A DNA stretch of 5,382 nucleotides from an uncultured Alphaproteobacteria bacterium (lineage in GTDB: Bacteria > Pseudomonadota > Alphaproteobacteria > Rhizobiales > Beijerinckiaceae), in NCBI GenBank assembly GCA_937903315.1, contig CALCZO010000235.1, positions 1-5,382 on the forward strand, written 5' to 3'. A model generated the notes under the pieces. It was not told where the DNA came from and made no database searches. It was given only the letters and a program-made list of their open reading frames with translations. This document shows positions 1 through 5,382 of this stretch, piece after piece (positions within the stretch are counted from its first letter, which is position 1; every line of letters begins with the position of its first letter). Made by a program: the position numbers and the translations under genes.

Positions 1-1
1 G

Positions 2-1708
2 AACGACGACCGGCGCGGGGCCATTCGCGAGACGGAGCGGACCCTGCTGGCCGCTGCTGCCGCCGCGCCGCGCTATGCCCGCACGGCGGCGCGGCTGCGG
101 CTGGCCGAATTCCACCTTGCCAACGGCCATGCCAACGAGGCCAGCGGCGTGCTGACGGTCATCGGCCGCGACGATCCCGGCGCGGGACAGAACCGGCAGG
201 TGATGCTGGCCCGGCTGATCGCTGCGGTGATGCGCGACGACCGCGCACACGCCTCGAAGCTCGCGGCGGACCCTGTGCTCGCCGGCGATCCCGAGGCACG
301 GCTGTGGCGTGGGTATCTCGATGCAATGACCGGTCGTCATGCGCAGGCGGTGCTGGCGTTCCGGACCGGGGCGCGGCTGATGGACCGGCTGCCGGACGTG
401 CAGCAGGCGTTGCTGCGACCGGCCGCGATCGGTGCGGCGCTGGGGACCGGCGATTCCTATCTTGCCGGGCAGCATCTGGGCGATTTTGAACGGCTCGACG
501 AAGGCGTGCGCGATCCGATGCTGGTGACGCTGCTGTCGGGCCGGGTGGCCGAGGCGGCGGGCCGCAAGAGCGAGGCACAGACCGCGTTCAAGCTGGCGTC
601 GACCGCGCGCAATCGCGCCATCGAGAGCGAGGCGCGGCTTGAGCATGCCCTGCTTGGACTGGCGACCGGGACGCTGGAGCGGAAGACCGCGAAGGCGGAA
701 CTCGAAACGCTGGCAGTGATCTGGCGGCGGGGCGAAGTAGAACTGAAAGCCCGCGCGCGGCTGGCCGATCTGTACAGCGAAGACATGGACTGGCGCGATG
801 CCTTCCTGCAAAGCCGGCGCGCGCAGGAAATCCAGCCCGAGCACCCGATCACGCGGGCGATGCATGACAGCGCGGTGAAGACCTTCTCGGCGCTGTTCCT
901 TGAGGGGCGCGACACCAAGCTGAGCAAGGTGCAGGCGCTGGCGATCCTGACCGAGTTCCGCTCGCTCATTCCGTCCGGCGCGCGCGGCGACGAGATTGTC
1001 GGCCGGTTGGCCGAGCGGCTTTACGCGCTCGATCTGATCGATCAGGCCGCTGACCTCTACGCACATCAGGTCAAGCACCGGCTCAAGGGCACGGCGCGGC
1101 TGAGGGCGGCAACGCGGCTGGCGATGCTGCATCTTGAAAACCGCAAACCGCGCGAGGCGTTGCAGGCGCTGGGCGGCACCCGCGCCGCGCAGATGCCCGA
1201 CGACCTCAGGCGGGCACGGCTGCTGATCGAGGCGCGGGCACTGTCCGAGAATGGCCGGGAACCGCTGGCGCTCGACCTGATTGCCGGCGAGGCGGACGCC
1301 GATGCCGAGCGGCTGCGCGGCGACATCCACTGGGGTGCCGGGCGATGGGACGAGGCGGCGGTGGCCTATGAGCGAGCACTGGGCGCGCGATGGACCGAGG
1401 ACACGCCGCTGGAACCGGGCGAGCGGGCCGATCTGATCCGCGCCGGACTGTCCTATGCGCTGTCTGGCGATCGGCTGAGCCTGGACCGGTTGCGCAGCCG
1501 CTACTTCGCGCGCCTCGACGAGGGGCCGGACGCGGAGACGTTCGGCGCGATCACGTCCGATCCGTTGTCGGGGCCGGACGGGTTCCGCAGGCTGGCCGGG
1601 CGCGCGGCAGCACTTGGCACGTTCGATGCCTTCCTCGCCGCCTACCGCAAGCGCTATCCCGATGTCGCCGGCGTGGCGCGGGCGAAGGACGGTGGCCCCG
1701 GCGGCTAG
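2..1708 (+). CDS. TPR-type helical repeat protein, 5'-truncated, function unassigned
   Basis: The reading frame is open from the left edge to a TAG at 1706-1708, so at least 568 residues of a larger protein are visible. A GTG at 149 is in frame, but the same alanine/leucine-rich helical pattern continues upstream of it (ARLRLAEFHLANGHANEA), so I treat the gene as running off the edge. The visible part is almost wholly alpha-helical, with degenerate tetratricopeptide-like repeats. The clearest are near visible residues 100-120 (WRGYLDAMTGRHAQAVLAF), 177-200, 251-280 (ARLADLYSEDMDWRDAFLQS) and 440-461 (GDIHWGAGRWDEAAVAYERA). No membrane segment or catalytic motif is visible, and the C-terminus ends in a short helix (LGTFDAFLAAYRKRYPD). 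TPR arrays usually mediate protein-protein contacts. The gene converges on fliP, so a flagellar accessory role is a guess from position only. A signal peptide cannot be judged because the N-terminus is missing. Confidence is high for the coding call and low for any function. Confidence 0.85.
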   Translation, partial: NDDRRGAIRETERTLLAAAAAAPRYARTAARLRLAEFHLANGHANEASGVLTVIGRDDPGAGQNRQVMLARLIAAVMRDDRAHASKLAADPVLAGDPEARLWRGYLDAMTGRHAQAVLAFRTGARLMDRLPDVQQALLRPAAIGAALGTGDSYLAGQHLGDFERLDEGVRDPMLVTLLSGRVAEAAGRKSEAQTAFKLASTARNRAIESEARLEHALLGLATGTLERKTAKAELETLAVIWRRGEVELKARARLADLYSEDMDWRDAFLQSRRAQEIQPEHPITRAMHDSAVKTFSALFLEGRDTKLSKVQALAILTEFRSLIPSGARGDEIVGRLAERLYALDLIDQAADLYAHQVKHRLKGTARLRAATRLAMLHLENRKPREALQALGGTRAAQMPDDLRRARLLIEARALSENGREPLALDLIAGEADADAERLRGDIHWGAGRWDEAAVAYERALGARWTEDTPLEPGERADLIRAGLSYALSGDRLSLDRLRSRYFARLDEGPDAETFGAITSDPLSGPDGFRRLAGRAAALGTFDAFLAAYRKRYPDVAGVARAKDGGPGG

Positions 1709-1742
1709 CGGCCTGTGCCGGTCGCAGCCATGCGTTGCGCGA

Positions 1743-2489
1743 TCAGAACGAGAAGCTCTGGACCAGTGATCCGGCGATCAGCCGCCATCCATCGACGATG
1801 ACGAAGAAGATCAGCTTGAACGGCAGGGCGACCATGACGGGGGGCACCATCATCATGCCCATGGCAATCAGGATCGACGAGACGATCAGATCGATGACCA
1901 GAAACGGCAGGAACAGCAGGAAGCCGATCTCGAAGGCGCGGCGCAGTTCGGAAATCATGAAGGCCGGGATCAGCGTCGTCAGCGGCAGGGCCTCGGGAGT
2001 CTCGGGCGGCGGTTTGCGCGACAGGGTGATGAACAGTTCGACGTCCTTCTCACGCGCGTTGCGCAGCATGAAGGCGCGGAACGGCGCGACCGTGCGCTCG
2101 AAAGCATCCTTCTCGGCGATCGTGCCGGCCATGTAGGGCTTGACGCCCGATTCGTAGGCGGTCTCGAATGTTGCCTGCATGATGAAGGCGGTCAGGAACA
2201 GGGCGAGGGCCGTCAGCACCATGTTGGGCGGAGCGGTCTGGGTGCCAAGCGCGCTTCTGAGCAGCGACAGTGCAACGATGATGCGGGTGAAGGAGGTGAC
2301 CATCACCAGCATCGCAGGGGCGAGCGTCAGCAGCGTGAGCAGGGCAACAAGTTGCAGGGCGCGCTCGCTGATGCCGGTGCCGGAGAGATTGAGCGACAGC
2401 TCCTGCGCCTCAGCCGGAACGGCAAGGCCCGCCGCAAGCGGCAGGCCCAGAATCGTCAGTGTTATGATCAGTTGGTTGTGGCGTCTCAC
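1743..2489 (-). CDS. fliP: Flagellar type III export gate protein FliP
   Basis: FliP forms the pentameric core of the FliPQR export gate in the inner membrane, through which rod, hook and filament subunits leave the cell. The 248-residue length is normal for the family. Residues 1-28 look like a cleavable signal peptide (basic MRRHNQ, hydrophobic core, then VPAEAQE), as is usual for FliP. Family signatures follow: PAMLVMVTSFTRIIVALSLL at 58-77, the APPNM segment at 86-90, and the C-terminal block 174-240 with IPAFMISELRRAFEIGFLLF and the methionine-rich GMMMVPP at 211-217, which lines the gate. About four hydrophobic segments lie near 43-66, 90-106, 186-214 and 218-238. The start is GTG at 2489-2487 and overlaps the fliO stop by 4 bp (GTGA). 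A purine-rich GGGAAG lies only 2 nt upstream of this GTG, tighter than ideal, so re-initiation by coupling to fliO is likely. The stop is TGA at 1745-1743. Confidence 0.97.
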   Translation of the reverse strand: MRRHNQLIITLTILGLPLAAGLAVPAEAQELSLNLSGTGISERALQLVALLTLLTLAPAMLVMVTSFTRIIVALSLLRSALGTQTAPPNMVLTALALFLTAFIMQATFETAYESGVKPYMAGTIAEKDAFERTVAPFRAFMLRNAREKDVELFITLSRKPPPETPEALPLTTLIPAFMISELRRAFEIGFLLFLPFLVIDLIVSSILIAMGMMMVPPVMVALPFKLIFFVIVDGWRLIAGSLVQSFSF

Positions 2490-3529
2490 ATCTTCCCAGG
2501 GCCGGTGCGGCCCAGAAGCCGCGCCATCTCCTCCTCCAGCGAATCAATATCGCCAGAATCAGCGGAGAGGGGCGGCGCGGAAAGAGGCTTACCCTGCGTC
2601 ACCGGTTCATCGACGCGCGGCGCCTTGGGCGGCGCCGGGGGCGCAGCGGGGGCCGCAACCGGATCGGACGGGGCGACCTCCGGCTTGCGCTGCTGCGAGG
2701 GCAGCGGAATCGGCTTGGTTTCAGCGGCCGCAGCCGCATCGGCATCAACGGTCCGGGGCGCACGCGGTGCGGGCGTGATCGGCCGTTGGAGCACGCTCTG
2801 CAGGCGCTTGGCCATGTCGGACAGGCGCGGATCGGTGCTGCGCGCTGTGGCTGCGGCCGGCGTCTGCGGTGCTTCGGTGGCAGCAGCGGCGGGCGTCACA
2901 GGCGCCGGAGCTGCGGGGGCAACCGGAGGCGTCGGCGGCTCCACCGCGATGGGCGCGGGCGGTGGTGTCTCGACCCACGGCGGACGCGCCGGTCTGGGCG
3001 GTTCGGTGACACGGACCGGCTCGGGCTGCGGTGCACGAGGCTGCTGCACCGGCGGCGCTGCCGTCACAGGCGAGGCCGGGGGCTGAGCCACCGTGACAGG
3101 CGGGGCGGGCGGCGGGGCAGCCGCGACGGGCGCGGGCATGACCGTCTGGGCGGACATCGACAACGCCTGTGGATCGACGGGATCCATCATCGCCGGCTGC
3201 TGGCCCATCGGGCGCGGCAGGCTTTGGGCGCGGATGATGTTGGATTCGACGAGAATGTCGTTCGGGCCGCCGATCATCACCAGGTGCTCGACGTTGTCGC
3301 GGCGCACGATCACCAGCTTGCGGCCCTTGCGATCGATGTTGAACGCCCCGGTGATGCCGAGGCGCTGGGGCTGGCCACGACCGCCCCCTGCCATGTTCAG
3401 CGAACGGCCGAAGATCTTCATCAGCAGCCAGACGACCAGCGCAAGCCCGATCAGGATCGCAATGCCCACGATGAGCCAGACGGCGAGTTTCGCGCCCTCC
3501 TCGCCCAGAACCTTGATGACTTGCTCCAT
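2486..3529 (-). CDS. fliO: Flagellar biosynthesis protein FliO with long Pro/Ala-rich C-terminal tail
   Basis: FliO is a small membrane protein that helps FliP assemble in the flagellar export gate. I take ATG at 3529-3527 as the start (MEQVIKVLGEEG), giving 347 residues. A TTG eight codons upstream (3553) is possible but would begin almost on top of the TTAACCAT motif. An AGGGA stretch lies just before the ATG. Residues 12-38 form the single membrane segment. Residues 39-103 match the FliO cytoplasmic domain: FGRSLN, then QRLGITGAFNIDRKGRKLVI, then EHLVMIGGPNDILVESNIIR. Typical FliO proteins are about 90-150 residues; here roughly 240 more follow. Residues 105-325 are low-complexity proline, alanine, valine and threonine, interrupted by a helical patch at 233-250 (DPRLSDMAKRLQSVLQRP). 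A final acidic helix lies at 327-341 (DIDSLEEEMARLLGR). I recall similar two-motif tails in other alphaproteobacterial FliO proteins, but this is from memory. The gene is first in the fliO-fliP unit. The FliO call is firm; the tail's role is unknown. Confidence 0.92.
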   Translation of the reverse strand: MEQVIKVLGEEGAKLAVWLIVGIAILIGLALVVWLLMKIFGRSLNMAGGGRGQPQRLGITGAFNIDRKGRKLVIVRRDNVEHLVMIGGPNDILVESNIIRAQSLPRPMGQQPAMMDPVDPQALSMSAQTVMPAPVAAAPPPAPPVTVAQPPASPVTAAPPVQQPRAPQPEPVRVTEPPRPARPPWVETPPPAPIAVEPPTPPVAPAAPAPVTPAAAATEAPQTPAAATARSTDPRLSDMAKRLQSVLQRPITPAPRAPRTVDADAAAAAETKPIPLPSQQRKPEVAPSDPVAAPAAPPAPPKAPRVDEPVTQGKPLSAPPLSADSGDIDSLEEEMARLLGRTGPGKM

Positions 3530-3558
3530 CGTCCCTATGCCCGTTATCCGCAACCGAT

Positions 3559-3566
3559 ATGGTTAA
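3559..3566 (-). promoter_or_regulatory. Candidate CtrA half site upstream of fliO
   Basis: On the minus strand this reads TTAACCAT, identical to the right half of the candidate site before flgB but pointing toward fliO. The left partner at seven-base spacing reads GGGC, so only a half site is present. It lies about 30 bp before the chosen fliO start. It could be an activator half site for fliO-fliP or chance; the shared octamer is the only support. Confidence 0.35.
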
Positions 3567-3578
3567 GTATCATGCCCG

Positions 3579-3592
3579 GCGCGTCTGCGCGC
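3579..3592. repeat. Short GC-rich inverted repeat (5 bp stem, TCTG loop)
   Basis: GCGCG at 3579-3583 and CGCGC at 3588-3592 flank a four-base loop TCTG. It lies in the fliO-flgB divergent region, about 50 bp from the fliO start. No T-run follows on either strand, so it is not a typical intrinsic terminator. It could fold in an mRNA leader or be chance in GC-rich DNA. Confidence 0.35.
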
Positions 3593-3634
3593 TCCAAAGG
3601 TAAAGATAGGGTTAATACCCGACCAACGACTTTA

Positions 3635-3653
3635 GTAACGAATTTTTAACCAT
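3635..3653 (+). promoter_or_regulatory. Candidate CtrA-type binding site upstream of flgB
   Basis: The sequence reads GTAA, then seven bases, then TTAACCAT. The known CtrA consensus in alphaproteobacteria is TTAA-N7-TTAA(C), so only the first base of the left half differs and the spacing is exact. The right half lies about 60 bp before the flgB ATG, a plausible distance for a promoter with a short leader. CtrA directly activates early flagellar operons in Caulobacter and several relatives; its action here is inferred. Confidence 0.55.
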
Positions 3654-3659
3654 ACGCAC

Positions 3660-3672
3660 GGCAAAAATTGCC
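3660..3672. repeat. Inverted repeat GGCAA-AAA-TTGCC upstream of flgB
   Basis: Two perfect 5 bp arms surround a three-base AAA centre, directly downstream of the candidate CtrA site and about 40 bp before the flgB ATG. Size and symmetry would suit a dimeric regulator's operator. It resembles part of a sigma-54 -12 element (TTGC), but no GG is correctly placed for a -24 element. Confidence 0.35.
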
Positions 3673-3699
3673 CATGTCACAACCGATGATTGATATTTT

Positions 3700-3703
3700 G
3701 GAG
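3700..3703 (+). promoter_or_regulatory. Ribosome binding site fixing the flgB start
   Basis: GGAG lies 7 nt before ATG 3711, the ideal spacing. This favours 3711 over the in-frame TTG at 3690, which has no such site and would put the GGAG inside the gene. A second ATG at 3706 is out of frame. Confidence 0.7.
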
Positions 3704-3710
3704 CAATGCC

Positions 3711-4088
3711 ATGCAGGCGGGTATCGGCGGACTTGATCTGATCAAGGCCAGAATGCGCTGGCTGGAGGCGCGGCAGGCGGTGCTGTCGTCCAATGTCGCC
3801 AATGCCGACACGCCAGGCTTCATGCCGTCCGATGTCGCGCCGATGGCCGGCAAGGGGATGGCACTGGGGCCGCTGCGCACCGATGCGCGGCATCTCGGCG
3901 CGGGCGGCGGCAGCGATGCGGGCCGGATTGCGGCAGGCCGGTTCGAGACGCGGCCGCGCGGCGGCGCCGTGGTGCTGGAAGACGAGATGCTGAAAGTCGC
4001 CGAGACGCAGATCGAGCACCAGACGCTGGCGGGGCTGTACCAGCGCTCGCTGGCGATGCTGAAGACGGCCATCGGGCGGAAGGGGTAA
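3711..4088 (+). CDS. flgB: Flagellar proximal rod protein FlgB
   Basis: FlgB is exported through the flagellar gate and polymerises in the periplasm as a proximal rod layer, next to FliE and FlgC. With ATG 3711 as start the protein has 125 residues, slightly short for the family. Residues 7-30 form the N-terminal helix (GLDLIKARMRWLEARQAVLS). The rod/hook signature NVANADTPGF follows at 28-37. A glycine-rich variable middle lies at 45-85. The C-terminal helix at 88-122 (LEDEMLKVAETQIEHQTLAG onward) packs against the N-terminal helix in the assembled rod. The protein has no Sec signal, as expected for a type III substrate. It is the first gene of the rightward operon, with a good GGAG site upstream, and its TAA is followed after 3 nt by flgC. 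Confidence 0.95.
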   Translation: MQAGIGGLDLIKARMRWLEARQAVLSSNVANADTPGFMPSDVAPMAGKGMALGPLRTDARHLGAGGGSDAGRIAAGRFETRPRGGAVVLEDEMLKVAETQIEHQTLAGLYQRSLAMLKTAIGRKG

Positions 4089-4091
4089 GTC

Positions 4092-4499
4092 ATGGGCGAC
4101 TTTTTCCAGTCGATTTCGCTGGCGGCGCAGGGGCTGAAGGCGCAGGCGAGCCGGATGCGGATCATCGCCGAGAACATGGCGAATGCCGATTCCACACCCG
4201 CCAAGGCGGGCGACATGCCCTACCGGCGCAAGATCATCACCTTCCAGCGCACGCTCGAAGACGGGATGGCGGGGGTAAAAATCGGCCGCACGGCGCGCGA
4301 TACCAGCGCGTTCCCTACCCGCTACGAACCGGGCCATCCGGCAGCGGATGCGCGCGGCTTCGTGCAGAAAGCCAATGTCGATTCGCTGATCGAGAGCATG
4401 GACATGCGCGAGGCGCAGCGGTCCTACGAGGCCAATGTCTCGGTGATCGGGGCGACGCGCCGGATGATCGCGCGCACGCTCGACATTCTCAAGCTCTGA
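4092..4499 (+). CDS. flgC: Flagellar proximal rod protein FlgC
   Basis: FlgC is a proximal rod subunit that assembles with FlgB and FlgF in the periplasmic drive shaft. Its 135 residues match the usual length. The N-terminal helix ends in the rod signature AENMANADSTPA (26-37). Next come the FlgC-typical PYRRK (43-47) and YEPGHPAADARGFV (78-91). The C-terminal block NVDSLIESMDMREAQRSYEA (95-114) and final helix (115-134) are almost textbook FlgC. The start ATG 4092 lies 6 nt after AAGGGG (4080-4085), which overlaps the end of flgB, so the two are read from one message. FlgB and FlgC are normally adjacent across flagellated bacteria, which supports the pair. Confidence 0.97.
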   Translation: MGDFFQSISLAAQGLKAQASRMRIIAENMANADSTPAKAGDMPYRRKIITFQRTLEDGMAGVKIGRTARDTSAFPTRYEPGHPAADARGFVQKANVDSLIESMDMREAQRSYEANVSVIGATRRMIARTLDILKL

Positions 4500-4511
4500 C
4501 GGAGGACGATC

Positions 4512-4829
4512 ATGGTCCAGCCGACGGGACTGTCCGCCGCCCGCGCCTATGCCGCCAGCCAGACGCTGGCCGGGGCGGCCAAGGCGCCACCGGCCGCGCC
4601 GGGCGGCAGCGAGAGCTTTGCCGAACTGCTCGGCCGGGCGGTCGGCACGGTTGCCGACAGCGGACGGCAGGCCGATGCGCTCAAGTCGGCTGCGGCGCTC
4701 GGCCAGAAGCCTGACTACGTCGCGATGGTGACGGCCGTGGCCGAGAGCGAAGCGGCGTTCGAGACGCTGGTTGCGGTGCGCGACAAGGTCATCGCGGCCT
4801 ATGAGGAAATCATGAGGATGCCGATCTGA
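4512..4829 (+). CDS. fliE: Flagellar hook-basal body complex protein FliE
   Basis: FliE is an early exported protein that joins the MS ring and FliPQR gate to the first rod subunits. The 105-residue length is typical. The N-terminal third (1-33) is alanine/proline-rich and variable. The conserved region begins at SFAELLGRAVGTVADSGRQA (35-54) and continues through QKPDYVAMVTAVAESEAAFE (65-84). It ends with the family signature AYEEIMRMPI (96-105), which closes nearly all FliE proteins. The ATG at 4512 has a strong GGAGGA (4501-4506) five bases upstream, placed in the 12 nt gap after flgC. Its TGA stop shares one base with the fliQ ATG. Confidence 0.96.
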   Translation: MVQPTGLSAARAYAASQTLAGAAKAPPAAPGGSESFAELLGRAVGTVADSGRQADALKSAAALGQKPDYVAMVTAVAESEAAFETLVAVRDKVIAAYEEIMRMPI

Positions 4830-5095
4830 TGGGCGAGGCGGGGCTGGTCGACATCGCACGCGAGGGCATCTATGCGTTTTTCCGCGCCGGAATGCCGGTG
4901 ATGCTGGTGGCGCTGGTCGTGGGCTTTGCCATCTCGCTCGGGCAGGCGCTGACGCAGATTCAGGAGCAGACGCTGGTCGTGGTGCCCAAGATCATCGCGG
5001 TGCTCGTCTCGCTGATCCTGCTGCTGCCCTACATGGGCGACGCGCTGAGCGCCTACATGCTGCGCATCGCGGCGCGGATCGCGACAGGGTCATGA
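4829..5095 (+). CDS. fliQ: Flagellar type III export gate protein FliQ
   Basis: FliQ is the small two-helix subunit of the FliPQR export gate; four copies wrap the FliP/FliR core. The 88 residues are the normal size. Membrane segments lie at about 17-38 and 52-72, each a hydrophobic hairpin arm. Between them is the family signature SLGQALTQIQEQTLVVVPKI (36-55), the cytoplasmic loop that helps close the gate. The start ATG overlaps the fliE stop (TGATG), with GAGGA at 4814-4818 about 10 nt upstream inside fliE. The stop overlaps the fliR start (ATGA). Both overlaps suggest coupled translation. Confidence 0.97.
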   Translation: MGEAGLVDIAREGIYAFFRAGMPVMLVALVVGFAISLGQALTQIQEQTLVVVPKIIAVLVSLILLLPYMGDALSAYMLRIAARIATGS

Positions 5096-5382
5096 TCGGC
5101 CTGTCGCTGGCGCCGGGGCTGGCCGAGGCACTGATGATCGCCTTTGCCCGAATCGGCACGCTGGTGATGCTGCTGCCGGGCCTGGGCGAACGGGTGCTGC
5201 CGGCACGCCAGCGGCTGGTGCTGGCGCTGGCGCTGACTGTGATCGTGCTGCCCGAAGTGCGCGAGGGGCTGGCCGCCGCGCCGGGGATGCCGGTGCGGCA
5301 CCTGATTGCCGAGGCGCTGCTGGGGTTGGCTCTGGGCATCATGGCGCGGCTGACGCTGGCGGCCCTTGATGTGGCCGGCGTG
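5092..5382 (+). CDS. fliR: Flagellar type III export gate protein FliR, 3'-truncated
   Basis: FliR completes the FliPQR export gate, acting as a single-copy subunit resembling a FliP-FliQ fusion. The frame starts at ATG 5092, overlapping the fliQ TGA by 4 bp, and stays open to the right edge, giving 97 residues of an expected 250-260. The visible part has a hydrophobic first segment with the usual arginine (LMIAFARIGTLVMLLPGLGE, 14-33). The conserved VLPARQRLVLALALT follows (35-49), then a second hydrophobic stretch to VLPEV (53-57), and the EALLGLALGIMARLTLAALD segment (73-92). The last leads into the AG that begins the next FliR helix. In many alphaproteobacteria flhB follows, but that lies outside the window. 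Identity rests on motif pattern and on position directly after fliQ. Confidence 0.95.
   Translation, partial: MIGLSLAPGLAEALMIAFARIGTLVMLLPGLGERVLPARQRLVLALALTVIVLPEVREGLAAAPGMPVRHLIAEALLGLALGIMARLTLAALDVAGV

Larger units (their letters stand above)
3530..3710. promoter_or_regulatory. Divergent control region between fliO and flgB
   Basis: This roughly 180 bp gap separates the two divergent flagellar units and is visibly more AT-rich than the genes around it, especially at 3601-3670. It must hold the promoters for both fliO-fliP and the flgBC-fliEQR operon unless transcription enters from outside the window. It contains two TTAACCAT octamers facing opposite ways, an imperfect dyad GGGTTAATACCC at 3609-3620, a GC hairpin at 3579-3592 and an inverted repeat GGCAA-AAA-TTGCC at 3660-3672. 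I found no sigma-54 type -24/-12 element (TGGCAC-N5-TTGC) on either strand and no good sigma-70 -35/-10 pair, which is compatible with activator-dependent promoters. Confidence 0.75.

Noticed and set aside
149..151. GTG at 149 as the start of the TPR protein
   Set aside because: The frame is open upstream to the window edge and keeps the same helical-repeat character, so the real start is most likely off the left edge.
1694..1723. Possible terminator hairpin between the convergent TPR gene and fliP (CCGGC/GCCGG at 1698-1702 and 1717-1721)
   Set aside because: The stem is only 5 bp around a 14-base loop, overlaps the TPR stop codon and has no T-run on either strand, so I do not call a terminator.
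1390..2136. 248-codon plus-strand frame bridging the TPR gene and fliP
   Set aside because: It overlaps two well-supported genes in other frames, and the product shows no domain pattern.
2640..3150. GC-rich, repetitive-looking DNA that could be taken for a tandem repeat array
   Set aside because: There is no fixed repeat unit; the texture comes from proline and alanine codons in the fliO tail.
3544..3552. TTATCCGCA, one base away from a DnaA box (TTATCCACA)
   Set aside because: It is a single isolated match inside the short fliO leader with no cluster of boxes or AT-rich unwinding element, so it does not support an origin or DnaA control.
2352..3649. Plus-strand open frames of 157-287 codons opposite fliO
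   Set aside because: These are shadows of the GC-rich, proline/alanine-coding tail of fliO. The products are low-complexity Gly/Ala or Arg/Gly and have no recognisable family.
3612..4859. 415-codon open frame on the minus strand across flgB, flgC and fliE
   Set aside because: It lies wholly antisense to three clear flagellar genes and runs across the promoter region. Its product is rich in Arg, His, Pro and Ala with no domain, as expected for a shadow frame in GC-rich coding DNA.

Overview
This is a 5.4 kb piece of a flagellar gene cluster from a GC-rich alphaproteobacterium. The taxon is inferred from several things: the GC-rich base composition, the alphaproteobacterial style of FliO with a long proline/alanine-rich tail, the divergent fliO-fliP / flgB-flgC-fliE-fliQ-fliR layout, and CtrA-like TTAA motifs in the intergenic region. 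A sphingomonad or a member of the Hyphomicrobiales would fit. The sequence alone does not let me decide the family.

Layout. (1) Positions 2-1708, + strand: the 3' part of a long TPR-type helical-repeat protein whose start lies off the left edge. (2) A 34 bp convergent gap with no convincing terminator. (3) Positions 1743-3529, - strand: fliO followed by fliP, overlapping by 4 bp (GTGA) and read leftward. (4) Positions 3530-3710: a divergent, AT-richer intergenic region with two TTAACCAT octamers in opposite orientation, one of them part of a near-complete CtrA-type TTAA-N7-TTAAC site, plus small inverted repeats. (5) Positions 3711-5382, + strand: a compact operon flgB-flgC-fliE-fliQ-fliR, with fliR cut off by the right edge.

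How the genes work together. FliP, FliQ and FliR form the helical export gate of the flagellar type III secretion system in the inner membrane, and FliO assists FliP assembly. FliE is exported early and links the MS ring/gate to the rod. FlgB and FlgC are proximal rod proteins that stack on FliE. The window therefore codes for the export gate and the first exported layers of the rod, and a shared control region sits between the two transcription units. Stop/start overlaps at fliO/fliP, fliE/fliQ and fliQ/fliR suggest translational coupling of the gate subunits.

I found no clearly new system here. The points most worth a second look are the unusually long FliO tail with two short non-repetitive islands, the divergent CtrA-like control region, and the unassigned TPR protein next to fliP.
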